A stretch of 8,745 bases of DNA from Bacilli bacterium (GTDB taxonomy: Bacteria > Bacillota > Bacilli > Tumebacillales > JAQBPP01), in contig JAQBPP010000279.1 in the NCBI GenBank assembly GCA_028287455.1, forward strand, positions 1 through 8,745, in the 5' to 3' direction. The notes beneath the pieces were generated by a model. The model saw nothing but the letters and a program-made list of their open reading frames with translations, did no database searches and was not told the DNA's origin. The translations under genes and the position numbers were made by a program. Shown here piece after piece: positions 1-6,244 of this stretch; positions within the stretch are counted from its first letter, which is position 1; the number at the start of each line of letters is the position of its first letter.

Positions 1-48
1 GACTGCAAAACCAATCAAAGCTAAACTGATTATCTGTAGTACTGTCAC
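1..48 (-). CDS. Possible 5' end of a leftward membrane-protein gene, cut by the window edge
   Basis: Reading leftward, a GTG at 48-46 opens a frame without stops to the window edge. It encodes 16 residues, (M)TVLQIISLALIGFAV, which are hydrophobic and look like the start of a first membrane segment. A GAGGTG at 59-54 lies 5 bases before the GTG and fits a Shine-Dalgarno sequence in the GGAGGTGAT register. The gene would follow the rsfA terminator and have its own promoter region (92-143). Sixteen residues are too few to name a family. The sequence is reminiscent of small sporulation membrane proteins, but that is only an impression. A chance open frame is a real alternative. Confidence 0.35.
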   Translation of the reverse strand, partial: MTVLQIISLALIGFAV

Positions 49-98
49 TTTTGCACCTCAGTCCTATGTTCAATAACTTTACCTGATTTCTATTGTAA

Positions 99-126
99 AT
101 TCTATGGATAATCCTTGGTAATGGAC
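99..126 (-). promoter_or_regulatory. Weak sigma-E-like promoter candidate for the leftward gene at 48
   Basis: On the minus strand CATAGAAT (106-99) matches the mother-cell sigma-E -10 consensus CATACAnT at all but one position. Thirteen bases upstream, GTCCATT (126-120) is only a partial match to the -35. Transcription would start near 92, giving a leader of about 44 bases. A sigma-A alternative is TTTACA (99-94), but its -10 partner is poor. This is a pattern match only. Confidence 0.22.
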
Positions 127-143
127 AAATTCATCAATTTGTC
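124..143. repeat. Perfect 8-bp inverted repeat, possible operator
   Basis: GACAAATT (124-131) and AATTTGTC (136-143) are perfect inverted copies around the 4-base spacer CATC. No T-run follows on either strand, so it does not look like an intrinsic terminator. Its left edge overlaps the weak -35 proposed for the leftward gene, which would suit a repressor or activator site. AT-rich intergenic DNA produces such palindromes by chance fairly often. Confidence 0.4.
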
Positions 144-204
144 ACCCACATTTAACGAAGACTTGTTATTAGCGTCAGATTCCCCGGCAAACAGGCAGAA
201 TCGG

Positions 205-251
205 AAATAAAATAAAAGACCAGATTTTTGTCGCTGAGTACAAATCTGGTC
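205..251 (-). terminator. Intrinsic terminator of rsfA
   Basis: Read leftward, GACCAGATTT (251-242) pairs perfectly with AAATCTGGTC (227-218) around a 14-base loop. It is followed directly by the T-rich run TTTTATTTTATTT (217-205). It lies 38 bases after the rsfA stop codon and is a standard rho-independent terminator. The right arm of the hairpin has a second possible partner at 283-270. Confidence 0.8.
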
Positions 252-283
252 ATTCGCATCAAAACGTACAAATCCTGGTCTTT
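238..283. repeat. Near-identical direct repeat of the terminator arm
   Basis: GTACAAATCTGGTC (238-251) recurs as GTACAAATCCTGGTC (266-280) with one inserted C. The second copy is followed by TTT, so AAATCCTGGTCTTT (270-283) can pair with AAAGACCAGATTT (215-227). That makes a longer stem with one bulge. Two mutually exclusive hairpins therefore share one arm, just after the rsfA stop codon. It may be a duplicated arm that reinforces termination. Confidence 0.6.
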
Positions 284-288
284 AGAAC

Positions 289-861
289 TTAATTGGCGGC
301 CTCGTGGGTTTGCTCTGAATTGTTTTCCAGCTCGATTAACTGACGAGCTCGTTCCATAATCGCAAGCAGACTGCGAGGATCTTCTCCTAATCCGGTTGAT
401 CCTGCGTTTTGTTGGGAGCGGAGACGCTCATTATCCAGAGTCAATTCATGCAAAAGGTGCTGCAATTCAAACACTTGCTGTTCCAAACTGCGGTTTCGTT
501 CCTGCAACTCAAAATAGGAGCGTTCATGCTGCTTCAAAGCACGGACCACTCCATCAATCGAAGGATCCTCCAATTCAGCCGCCCACAATCTCCGACGAGG
601 AAAGTGAGATTTCCCTTGCAGTTTTTCCTTCTTCTCCAATTTTGCACGCTTGATTTCGTTTTCGAAGTGTCGTCGCACTACACCGTTCCAACGGTATCCG
701 CAAGCAGCAGGGGTGCGTCCCAATACATTTGCGGTCTCGACAAATGCATTTAGCTGCGTGCTGCCCTCTCGGATATGACGAAGAGTGATTTCAGCCAGTT
801 TTGAATCATCTTCAGGAGTCCATGCATCGGATCGTGTAGTCCAACGTTCTATGGTTTCCAT
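289..861 (-). CDS. rsfA: RsfA-family transcriptional regulator (prespore-specific, Myb/SANT-like)
   Basis: This 190-residue protein fits the RsfA/YlbO family. In B. subtilis, RsfA is a forespore regulator that modulates genes of the late sigma-F/sigma-G programme. Residues 7-63 form a Myb/SANT-like DNA-binding domain: a tryptophan-containing first helix (AWTPEDDSKLAEI, 13-25), then GRTPAACGYRWN (48-59), the recognition-helix signature, and a basic stretch at 63-84. Residues about 107-150 form a heptad-rich coiled coil, probably for dimerisation, followed by a short acidic tail. The ATG at 861 is preceded by GGAGGCGAT (878-870) at 8 bases. The gene is divergent from the HAD phosphatase gene and ends in a strong terminator. 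A sigma-F/G-like promoter at 894-923 agrees with forespore expression. rsfA and its paralogue ylbO cannot be told apart securely here; the length is closer to YlbO. Confidence 0.88.
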   Translation of the reverse strand: METIERWTTRSDAWTPEDDSKLAEITLRHIREGSTQLNAFVETANVLGRTPAACGYRWNGVVRRHFENEIKRAKLEKKEKLQGKSHFPRRRLWAAELEDPSIDGVVRALKQHERSYFELQERNRSLEQQVFELQHLLHELTLDNERLRSQQNAGSTGLGEDPRSLLAIMERARQLIELENNSEQTHEAAN

Positions 862-885
862 CTTTTTTTATCGCCTCCAATTTCA

Positions 886-891
886 TATACT
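886..891 (+). promoter_or_regulatory. Possible sigma-A -10 element of the HAD gene
   Basis: TATACT (886-891) is a good -10 hexamer, 35 bases before the ATG at 927. The base positions 17 upstream are only a run of T (863-868), so the -35 is poor. It lies immediately beside the proposed rsfA promoter on the other strand. Confidence 0.35.
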
Positions 892-893
892 AT

Positions 894-923
894 TTGTATT
901 GCCATCAGATGGGAGATTCATAC
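894..923 (-). promoter_or_regulatory. Candidate forespore (sigma-F/sigma-G) promoter of rsfA
   Basis: On the minus strand GTATG (923-919) matches the sigma-F -35 pattern GYWTA at four of five positions. After exactly 15 bases, GGCAATACAA (903-894) matches the -10 pattern GGNRANANTW at all but one position. Transcription would begin near 887, about 26 bases before the rsfA start codon. B. subtilis rsfA is known to be expressed in the forespore, so the match agrees with the gene's identity. The site covers the ribosome binding site of the divergent HAD gene. Confidence 0.5.
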
Positions 924-926
924 ATT

Positions 927-1757
927 ATGGAAATCAAACGTTCTGCGTCACACAACCTAATTGCAATTGATCTCGATGGGACAACCTTGACTAGCGATAA
1001 ACGCATTTCTCCAAGAACGAAATCAGCACTGATCAGGGCCATTGACCTAGGTCATAAAGTGGTGATCGCGACAGGGAGATCTCCTCGTGACAGCATCTTA
1101 TATTGGAAAGAGTTGAATCTCACAACTCCTATTGTGAACTTTAACGGTGTGCTGGTGCATCATTTTGATGCACCTGGGCATTTACTAGAACATCAGCCAA
1201 TTGCTGGAGAAATAGCGCGAGCGATTCTGCAGGATGCCAAAGAATTTGGCCTTATCAATGCGGTGATAGAATATGTGGATGACTACTATTTGCTCAACGA
1301 AGATCCGCTGTTGATGCAGTTTGGTGCCGGTAAGGATCCCGTCTGCGTAGGAGGTATCGAGCATCAAAATTGGCAGGCGGCGTCTACGTTGCTCCTGCAG
1401 GCTGATATACAGTGGGTACTCGGATTGCTTTCGCATATCCAGAGTGGTTATGCACAGTTTGTATCTGCGAGGGCCTGGAGCAATCCAGCGAATATCATTG
1501 AAATCACTCGTAAGGATGTCAGCAAAGCAACTGGACTTGCGCGAGTGGCCGCTCTTTATAATATGGATCGTCAGCAAGTAATCGCGTTTGGAGACGCTCC
1601 GAATGACCTCGAAATGATTCAGTGGGCTGGCTATGGCGTAGCGATGGGCAATGCCTGTGAAGAAGTGAAGCAAGTGGCTGATCAGATTACTGCTACAAAT
1701 GATTGCGATGGTATTGCAATGCTGCTGGATGATTTATTCAGGAGAAGGCTGGGCTGA
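927..1757 (+). CDS. Cof-type HAD-IIB family sugar-phosphate-like phosphatase
   Basis: A 276-residue cytoplasmic hydrolase of the haloacid dehalogenase superfamily, class IIB (Cof type). These enzymes usually dephosphorylate sugar phosphates, nucleotides or flavin-type phosphoesters with Mg2+. All four HAD motifs are visible. Motif I is AIDLDGTTL, with nucleophile D15 and acid/base D17; motif II is the TGR at 49-51; motif III is K200; motif IV is GDAPNDLEM, with G222, D223, N226 and D227. The alpha/beta cap lies between motifs II and III (about residues 83-185). Length is typical of the family. I chose ATG 927 because GGGAG (911-915) lies 11 bases upstream and the catalytic motif follows at the usual distance; in-frame ATG 909 and TTG 894 lack a good ribosome binding site. 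The substrate cannot be read from sequence. The gene is monocistronic between divergent rsfA and a convergent SDR gene. Confidence 0.9.
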   Translation: MEIKRSASHNLIAIDLDGTTLTSDKRISPRTKSALIRAIDLGHKVVIATGRSPRDSILYWKELNLTTPIVNFNGVLVHHFDAPGHLLEHQPIAGEIARAILQDAKEFGLINAVIEYVDDYYLLNEDPLLMQFGAGKDPVCVGGIEHQNWQAASTLLLQADIQWVLGLLSHIQSGYAQFVSARAWSNPANIIEITRKDVSKATGLARVAALYNMDRQQVIAFGDAPNDLEMIQWAGYGVAMGNACEEVKQVADQITATNDCDGIAMLLDDLFRRRLG

Positions 1758-1785
1758 TTTCACGCCGGACTCTGTTTGCAAATTG

Positions 1786-1810
1786 GCCCGGATTGCAGTA
1801 ACATTCGGGC
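1786..1810. repeat. Hairpin in the convergent intergenic region
   Basis: GCCCGGAT (1786-1793) pairs with ATTCGGGC (1803-1810), with one G-T wobble and a 9-base loop. It lies between the stops of the HAD and SDR genes. No T-run follows on either strand. It may weakly stop or stabilise the 3' end of the leftward SDR transcript. Confidence 0.45.
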
Positions 1811-1813
1811 AGG

Positions 1814-1844
1814 CCACCTCCTAAGCATGGGCAGGTGGTTTTTT
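1814..1844 (+). terminator. Intrinsic terminator of the HAD gene, inside the SDR 3' end
   Basis: CCACCT (1814-1819) pairs with AGGTGG (1833-1838), followed by a run of six T (1839-1844). It lies 57 bases after the HAD stop codon. The loop, right arm and T-run are also the stop codon and last codons of the convergent SDR gene, so the two transcripts overlap at their 3' ends. The stem is short (6 bp) but GC-rich. Confidence 0.65.
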
Positions 1845-2738
1845 CAGATACAGCCTTATCCCTTCTGAAAAAGGAACAGGATCGAGATCTAAAGTGCGAT
1901 AGAAGTCACTGGGGTCGCAGGTGCTGCCTTCCAGAAGCATAAGTAATTGTGCAGTAGTCAGCGGAAAGGAAGGGAACTGTTCGCCAATTTTGGCGACCGG
2001 CTTCATCAGAGGAATCGGTATGTGCAGTTTGCGCACTTTTTTCTTCCCAATGGCTTCTCCAATAATATCTAACATACGATTATAGGTATAGGCCCTTGGC
2101 CCTCCCACTTCATACACTTGATGAATGGTGGAATCATTCGTTAAACTACGTACAAATCCATCCGCAATATTTTGCAAGCCGACCGGCTGAAGCTTGTAGA
2201 GCCCATTGCCCGGAACAGGGGCGAAAGGCGCCTTTTGGATGAGGCCGGCCAACATATTCACAAATTCGTCTTTGGGCCCGAAGATAATAGACGGCTTGAA
2301 CAGAGTCCAGTCCAGCCCGGAAGCTTTCACTAAATCGTCTGCACGGCCTTTGGTGTCATGGTAACGGGAGGGTGCCCCGGCCCGAGCACCTAATGCGCTC
2401 ATGTGGATAAAACGATTCACTCCTGCTGAGGTGGCTGCGGCTAGCATGTTGCGCGTTCCTTCTACATGGATGGTTTCAAAAGAGATCCCGGATTTTGGCT
2501 GATCCCGGATGATGCCGACCAGATGGATCACCGCGCCACAGCCTGTCAGCTGCGTTTGCCAATCCTCCTGCTTGGTTAAGTTGCCATACACGAGGTTGAC
2601 CCGGTCACTTGGGAAGACAGGGAGTTTTTTCTCAGAGCCAGGACGGATTAAACAGGTAACTTCATGGTGGGAGCGAATTAAATGTGTCAGTACGCTTGAG
2701 CCGACAAATCCTGACGCGCCAGTTAGAAATACTCGCAT
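1821..2738 (-). CDS. NAD(P)-binding atypical SDR protein, complex I NDUFA9 subunit-like family
   Basis: A 305-residue Rossmann-fold protein of the atypical short-chain dehydrogenase group often labelled NAD-dependent epimerase/dehydratase or NDUFA9-like. The N-terminal nucleotide-binding loop TGASGFVGS (6-14) follows the GxxGxxG pattern. R32 after the second strand could favour NADPH. Then come GNL (52-54), AVIHLVGI (69-76) and HMSALGA (112-118). Y126xxxK130 (YHDTK) keeps the SDR active-site spacing. FKPSIIFGP (147-155) and VGGPRAYTY belong to the substrate-binding half. Length is normal. Bacterial members are mostly uncharacterised; roles in quinone or lipid metabolism are suggested, and no substrate can be assigned. 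ATG 2738 is preceded by an AGAGG sequence on the minus strand. The gene is transcribed alone, divergent from the glycosyltransferase gene and convergent with the HAD gene. Confidence 0.88.
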   Translation of the reverse strand: MRVFLTGASGFVGSSVLTHLIRSHHEVTCLIRPGSEKKLPVFPSDRVNLVYGNLTKQEDWQTQLTGCGAVIHLVGIIRDQPKSGISFETIHVEGTRNMLAAATSAGVNRFIHMSALGARAGAPSRYHDTKGRADDLVKASGLDWTLFKPSIIFGPKDEFVNMLAGLIQKAPFAPVPGNGLYKLQPVGLQNIADGFVRSLTNDSTIHQVYEVGGPRAYTYNRMLDIIGEAIGKKKVRKLHIPIPLMKPVAKIGEQFPSFPLTTAQLLMLLEGSTCDPSDFYRTLDLDPVPFSEGIRLYLKKPPAHA

Positions 2739-2814
2739 TGTCGAAAACCTCTTTTCACATTGAGTTCAAGCAGCTTTCTCATCCGCATCCATGACATTTG
2801 GCAAATACAAACTT

Positions 2815-2839
2815 AGTATAATTATATCAAAATTATACT
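2815..2839. promoter_or_regulatory. 9-bp inverted repeat over the divergent promoter region, candidate operator
   Basis: AGTATAATT (2815-2823) and AATTATACT (2831-2839) are perfect inverted copies separated by 7 bases, so the arms are one and a half helical turns apart. The left arm contains TATAAT (2817-2822), the best -10 for the glycosyltransferase gene. By symmetry the element also offers -10-like hexamers on the minus strand toward the SDR gene. The -35 partners are weak: ATGACA at 2791-2796 is too far from this -10, and TTGGCA at 2798-2803 is too close. That would suit a promoter needing an activator, or a site bound by a dimeric repressor. The AT-rich content raises the chance of coincidence. 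Confidence 0.4.
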
Positions 2840-2861
2840 TCATTCTGGAGGTCTATATTCG

Positions 2862-4088
2862 ATGGATCGAATAGCGCTTATTACCTATCACGCGCCTCCC
2901 CTATTATCCGCAGAGTCCATTCTCGTAGGCAAGGCTGTTCATCGCCTGGCGGATCTGATGAAAATTGATTTGATTACAGCGCGGGATGACCCTGATTTCC
3001 GCGAAGATGAAGCGTTGGAGCGATTGATCAGCCACCCGAATATCACCCGATTTTCTTACCCGGTGCATCGGCCTTCCAACAAAATTATTCGGCGTATGAT
3101 GGATCGAAGCAGCAGCAAACTGGGTCGTGAAATCCACCAAAGTTGGATGAAACTTGTGCTGAGCAAGCACGATTGGAACCGTGAATATCAGTTGATCTAT
3201 TCCAGAAGCCAGCCTGGAGCCAGCCACCTTGTGGCACTTGAAGTCAAGTATCGGTTGGAGATCCCATGGGTGGCGAGTTTTAGCGACCCCTGGGCTTATA
3301 ATCCTTACCATCTGGGCAATACGAATGTCAGGCGGCAAGAGAAAACAGTCGTGCAAGGCGCAGATGCGCTGATTTTCCCAACTGCAGAAATTCTGAAATT
3401 AATGACGACTCATTATGAGCACTTAAAATTGGAAGAGAAGGCGCATATCATCCCACATTGTTTCGACGCTGAACTTTATCCTGAGCAGACAGATCGCACA
3501 GCGGGTGGCAGAACTGATGACAAATTAATCAAGATCGCTTATATTGGTGATTTTTATGGCCTTCGTTCGCCAAAACCGCTATGTGATGCACTGCTTGAGA
3601 TTGAACATCGCGCGCCGGAAATTGCACAAACGATTTGTTTGCAGATCGTAGGGAATGTAGAATCGAAATTCACACCCCTGCTTCAGCAGTTTCGCGGCGC
3701 GTGGAGTGGTCAGTTAGATCTGGTCGGGCAAGTGCCTTATTTACAAAGCTTGGATTATATGAGCAGCGCGGCTATCTTGGTGCTGGTCGATGCTCCTGGC
3801 ACCGTGAATCTGTTTCTCCCATCGAAGTTGATCGATTATTTTGGCGCCAAACGGCCGATCGTCGGAATTACGCCACTGGCAGGGACAACGGCGAACTTGC
3901 TGCAGGACTATCAACATCAGGTAAAAGCACCCGAAGACGTGATGGGAATTACGGATGCTTTGCTGCAAGTGGTAGCCAACTACAGTGAGGAGCAGCGGCG
4001 AGTAGAAGGATTGGATTACGACAGGTTCACTGCACGAGAAATTGCTGACAATCTTCATGAACTATTTACTCAGTTGATCCAGCACTAA
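2862..4088 (+). CDS. Glycosyltransferase, GT4-like (GT-B fold)
   Basis: A 408-residue cytoplasmic or membrane-associated glycosyltransferase with two Rossmann-like halves, as in the GT-B fold. The N-terminal acceptor half (1-205) begins with IALITYHAPP (4-13), typical of cell-surface polysaccharide transferases. It contains SDPWAYNP (141-148), QGADALIFPT (165-174) and the hinge IPHCFD (197-202). The donor half starts at about 222 with KIAYIGDFYGLRSP. It continues with the GQVPYLQSLDYMSSA segment (289-303) and ends the nucleotide-sugar site with LPSKLIDYFGAKRPIVGI (319-336). There is no signal peptide or clear membrane segment. The donor sugar and product are unknown; related proteins build exopolysaccharide or other surface glycans. 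GGAGG (2847-2851) is 10 bases before ATG 2862. It heads a rightward group with the YktB and YunD genes, 43 bases before yktB and with no terminator visible between. Confidence 0.85.
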   Translation: MDRIALITYHAPPLLSAESILVGKAVHRLADLMKIDLITARDDPDFREDEALERLISHPNITRFSYPVHRPSNKIIRRMMDRSSSKLGREIHQSWMKLVLSKHDWNREYQLIYSRSQPGASHLVALEVKYRLEIPWVASFSDPWAYNPYHLGNTNVRRQEKTVVQGADALIFPTAEILKLMTTHYEHLKLEEKAHIIPHCFDAELYPEQTDRTAGGRTDDKLIKIAYIGDFYGLRSPKPLCDALLEIEHRAPEIAQTICLQIVGNVESKFTPLLQQFRGAWSGQLDLVGQVPYLQSLDYMSSAAILVLVDAPGTVNLFLPSKLIDYFGAKRPIVGITPLAGTTANLLQDYQHQVKAPEDVMGITDALLQVVANYSEEQRRVEGLDYDRFTAREIADNLHELFTQLIQH

Positions 4089-4131
4089 CATACACTACCA
4101 GTCAATTGGACATGAAAGAAGGATTTCATTC

Positions 4132-4758
4132 GTGAGTTTTCAAGGTTTTGACAGCAGTGATTTCTCCTTGTTTGACATACCCGGATTAGACGATCGAATG
4201 CAGCGCTTGAAGCAAACCCTGCGTCCCAAGCTGACAGAAATAGGGGAGCAACTAGTTCCCTATCTAAGCGAGCTCCTGCAAATGCCCATGCACTACCATG
4301 TGGCGATGCATGCCCGCCGGACAACAAACCCGCCAACTGACAGTTGGGTGGCGTGGTCCCACAATCCGCGCGGCTATAAAATGTTTCCGCATTTTCAGGT
4401 TGGCGCTTGGTCCACTCATGTTTTTATTCAGTGGGGCATCATCTATGAATCGCCGCAAAAAGCTGTGTTTGGAGAAAAAGTAAAAGCTGATCCCGCCAGA
4501 CTGTTAGAAATGGTTCCGGCGCATTTTCGCTGGTATCCCGATCATACGAGTAGTAATGGCATGGAAACTGCCGAACTTACGAAAACTGACTTAATTGCTC
4601 TTGCTGAGCGATTGATGCATGTAAAAAAGGGAGAGCTCATGGTAGGGGTGGAAGTGCCGCAGAGCCAGGCACTGAACCTGTCGGGTGCTGACTTTTTACA
4701 ACTGGCGCGTGAAACGTTTGCTCATTTGGCGCCATTGCACAAAGCAGCTTTATCCTAA
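4132..4758 (+). CDS. yktB: YktB-family protein (UPF0637, DUF1054)
   Basis: A 208-residue soluble protein that I recognise as the YktB/UPF0637 family, of unknown biochemical role and mostly confined to Bacillales. Family hallmarks are DIPGLDDRM (15-23), RPKLTEIGE (31-39), the basic stretch HVAMHARRTTNPPTDSWVAW (56-75), NPRGYKMFPHFQVGAW (78-93) and HVFIQWGIIYE (96-106). The conserved histidines, arginines and aromatic residues in the centre suggest a ligand pocket, but no catalytic motif is recognisable. Length matches the family. The start is GTG 4132, with AGAAGGA (4117-4123) 8 bases upstream; the N-terminus fits family members. It is probably co-transcribed with the preceding glycosyltransferase gene. 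No functional link to it is known. Confidence 0.9.
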   Translation: MSFQGFDSSDFSLFDIPGLDDRMQRLKQTLRPKLTEIGEQLVPYLSELLQMPMHYHVAMHARRTTNPPTDSWVAWSHNPRGYKMFPHFQVGAWSTHVFIQWGIIYESPQKAVFGEKVKADPARLLEMVPAHFRWYPDHTSSNGMETAELTKTDLIALAERLMHVKKGELMVGVEVPQSQALNLSGADFLQLARETFAHLAPLHKAALS

Positions 4759-4820
4759 ATCGTGCGAAATCTACTCAAAAGTCAGTCTGCAATCATCAAA
4801 AGTCCAACACTTACGGATAT

Positions 4821-4826
4821 GGGGAG
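4821..4826 (+). promoter_or_regulatory. Ribosome binding site that decides the YunD start
   Basis: GGGGAG (4821-4826) lies 7 bases before TTG 4834. The longer open frame begins at GTG 4762, just after the yktB stop, and has no Shine-Dalgarno sequence. The ATG at 4819 overlaps this GGGGAG. TTG 4834 gives a protein beginning MKLHFLVTHDVHS, exactly at the first beta strand and metal motif of the family. Confidence 0.7.
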
Positions 4827-4833
4827 ATCGGCA

Positions 4834-6228
4834 TTGAAATTACATTTTCTTGTCACGCACGATGTACATAGCCAGTTGGATTCGTATTTGAATGCCGGTG
4901 TTCTCATTCACCAGTTAAGGTCAGAGTGGGAAGCGGCTGGGGATCAAGTGTTGGTCATCGATCTCGGCGATCATATGGATCGGGTTCATCCTGTGACAGA
5001 AGGTACGCTTGGACTTGCAAACGCTCATTTGCTCGGTAAAGTAGGTTATGATCTGTGGACGTTTGGCAACAACGAAGGGTTAACGATCCCTACAAAAATA
5101 TGGCCCCGGTTAGCAGAAGCAATGGGATCAAAACCGCTGATCAGCAACATGTCCTGGCTGCACCGAGATGCGGAGAATCAATTTGAGTTTGATCGACAGC
5201 GGATCATAGACATCTGCGGCAAGCGGATTGGATTTCTCGGCATCACCGCGAACTTCAATGAATATTACAATCTTATCGGCGTCCATTTGCAGGAGCCGCT
5301 GGAAACCGTTCGGGCAGGTGCGGCTGCTTTGCTCGCGGACGGGTGTGATCTGGTCATTGTGCTTTCCCACTGCGGATTGACGATGGACCGCAGCTTGGCG
5401 CAAAGCCTGCCGGGATTAGATGTCATTTTCGGTTCTCATTCGCATAATGTCGTACAACAAGGTGAATGGGTAAATGATACCTTGATTTGCCAAGGCGGGA
5501 AATTTGCCCGATACATCGTACATACAGCTTTGGAAATTGACTTATTGGCTAAAGGAGCACCCAGACAAGCTGCCACCCGGTGCAACCTGCTTGAAGTGCC
5601 TGCTGAACAGGATTTTCCGTCAGGCAGCAGTAAATTTCGCAGTGAACTGTTCAAAGTCTATCAGCAGTGGCAAGCTCTTGCGGCTGAAGCGTTAGGACAA
5701 GTCATGGGCAGGATTGAGACCCCGTATCCTCATCAGGTGACATCGCCTTCGTCACTCGTGCAGTGGGTGACTCATCAAATGCGCGCAGAAGAGCAAGTGG
5801 ACGTCGTCATCTTGAATCAAGGCCTGTTAAATGCGGGCTTAACTCAGCTAGACGTTACAGCGGGTGATCTTCATGCGGCATGCACAGCTCCGATTAATAT
5901 GGTAACTGTACGAATACCTGGCAAAGGTCTCAGGCAGCTGTATGCTGCGCGGGCAAATCCGGATATTGTGTATCGCCGTGGAATTGGTTTCGGATTTCGC
6001 GGAGAGGAGATCGGGTTGTTAGTTCTAGACGGGATTGAGGAGCTGGACGGTAACGTTTTAGTCAATGGAGAGGCACTGTGCGATGACAAACAGTACGCTG
6101 CATTGATCGCCGACTATCTGTTGTTTTCCAGAGTGTTTCCTGGCACTGAAGCTTGTGTGAAAGTCGCCATTGATACTCTATTTTTAAGAGAACGCATGGC
6201 GACATGGCTAAATCCTACAAAATTGTGA
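4834..6228 (+). CDS. yunD: YunD-like metallophosphatase / 5'-nucleotidase family protein
   Basis: A 464-residue enzyme with a metallophosphoesterase domain (1-230) and a 5'-nucleotidase C-terminal domain (about 285-450), the architecture of UshA/CpdB-type enzymes. Metal ligands are visible in order: D10 and H12 (THDVHS), G45-D46 and D49 (GDHMDR), N79 in GNNE (78-81), H179 (SHCG), and H202 and H204 (GSHSHN). In the C-terminal domain, LNQGLLNAGL and the later PGKGLRQLY correspond to the substrate-binding segments. Unlike UshA there is no signal peptide, so it should act in the cytoplasm, as expected for YunD; its length is close to the roughly 460 residues of B. subtilis YunD. GNNE replaces the usual GNHE, which is seen in this subgroup. 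Likely substrates are nucleotides or related phosphoesters, which is inference. It follows yktB by 75 bases and is probably the last gene of the rightward group. Confidence 0.88.
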   Translation: MKLHFLVTHDVHSQLDSYLNAGVLIHQLRSEWEAAGDQVLVIDLGDHMDRVHPVTEGTLGLANAHLLGKVGYDLWTFGNNEGLTIPTKIWPRLAEAMGSKPLISNMSWLHRDAENQFEFDRQRIIDICGKRIGFLGITANFNEYYNLIGVHLQEPLETVRAGAAALLADGCDLVIVLSHCGLTMDRSLAQSLPGLDVIFGSHSHNVVQQGEWVNDTLICQGGKFARYIVHTALEIDLLAKGAPRQAATRCNLLEVPAEQDFPSGSSKFRSELFKVYQQWQALAAEALGQVMGRIETPYPHQVTSPSSLVQWVTHQMRAEEQVDVVILNQGLLNAGLTQLDVTAGDLHAACTAPINMVTVRIPGKGLRQLYAARANPDIVYRRGIGFGFRGEEIGLLVLDGIEELDGNVLVNGEALCDDKQYAALIADYLLFSRVFPGTEACVKVAIDTLFLRERMATWLNPTKL

Positions 6229-6244
6229 CCGAGGCAAGCTCAGA

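Noticed and set aside
1..76. Plus-strand frame from base 2 ending at a TAA near 76, as a possible 3' end of an upstream gene
   Set aside because: The 24 residues show no family features and no terminator follows. The leftward GTG frame with a ribosome binding site explains the stretch better.
409..753. Plus-strand open frames opposite rsfA
   Set aside because: They are shadows of the rsfA coding strand and resemble no family.
1185..1673. Open frame of 162 codons on the minus strand
   Set aside because: It lies fully inside the HAD gene, whose four catalytic motifs are intact on the plus strand. The antisense product has no recognisable domain.
2904..3356. Open frame of 150 codons on the minus strand
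   Set aside because: It is antisense to the glycosyltransferase N-terminal half, has no ribosome binding site I can see, and its composition is not protein-like.
6229..6244. Terminator between the convergent yunD and ygzB stops
   Set aside because: Only 16 bases separate the stops, and I found no GC-rich stem with a T-run on either strand; only a trivial GAG/CTC pairing is present.
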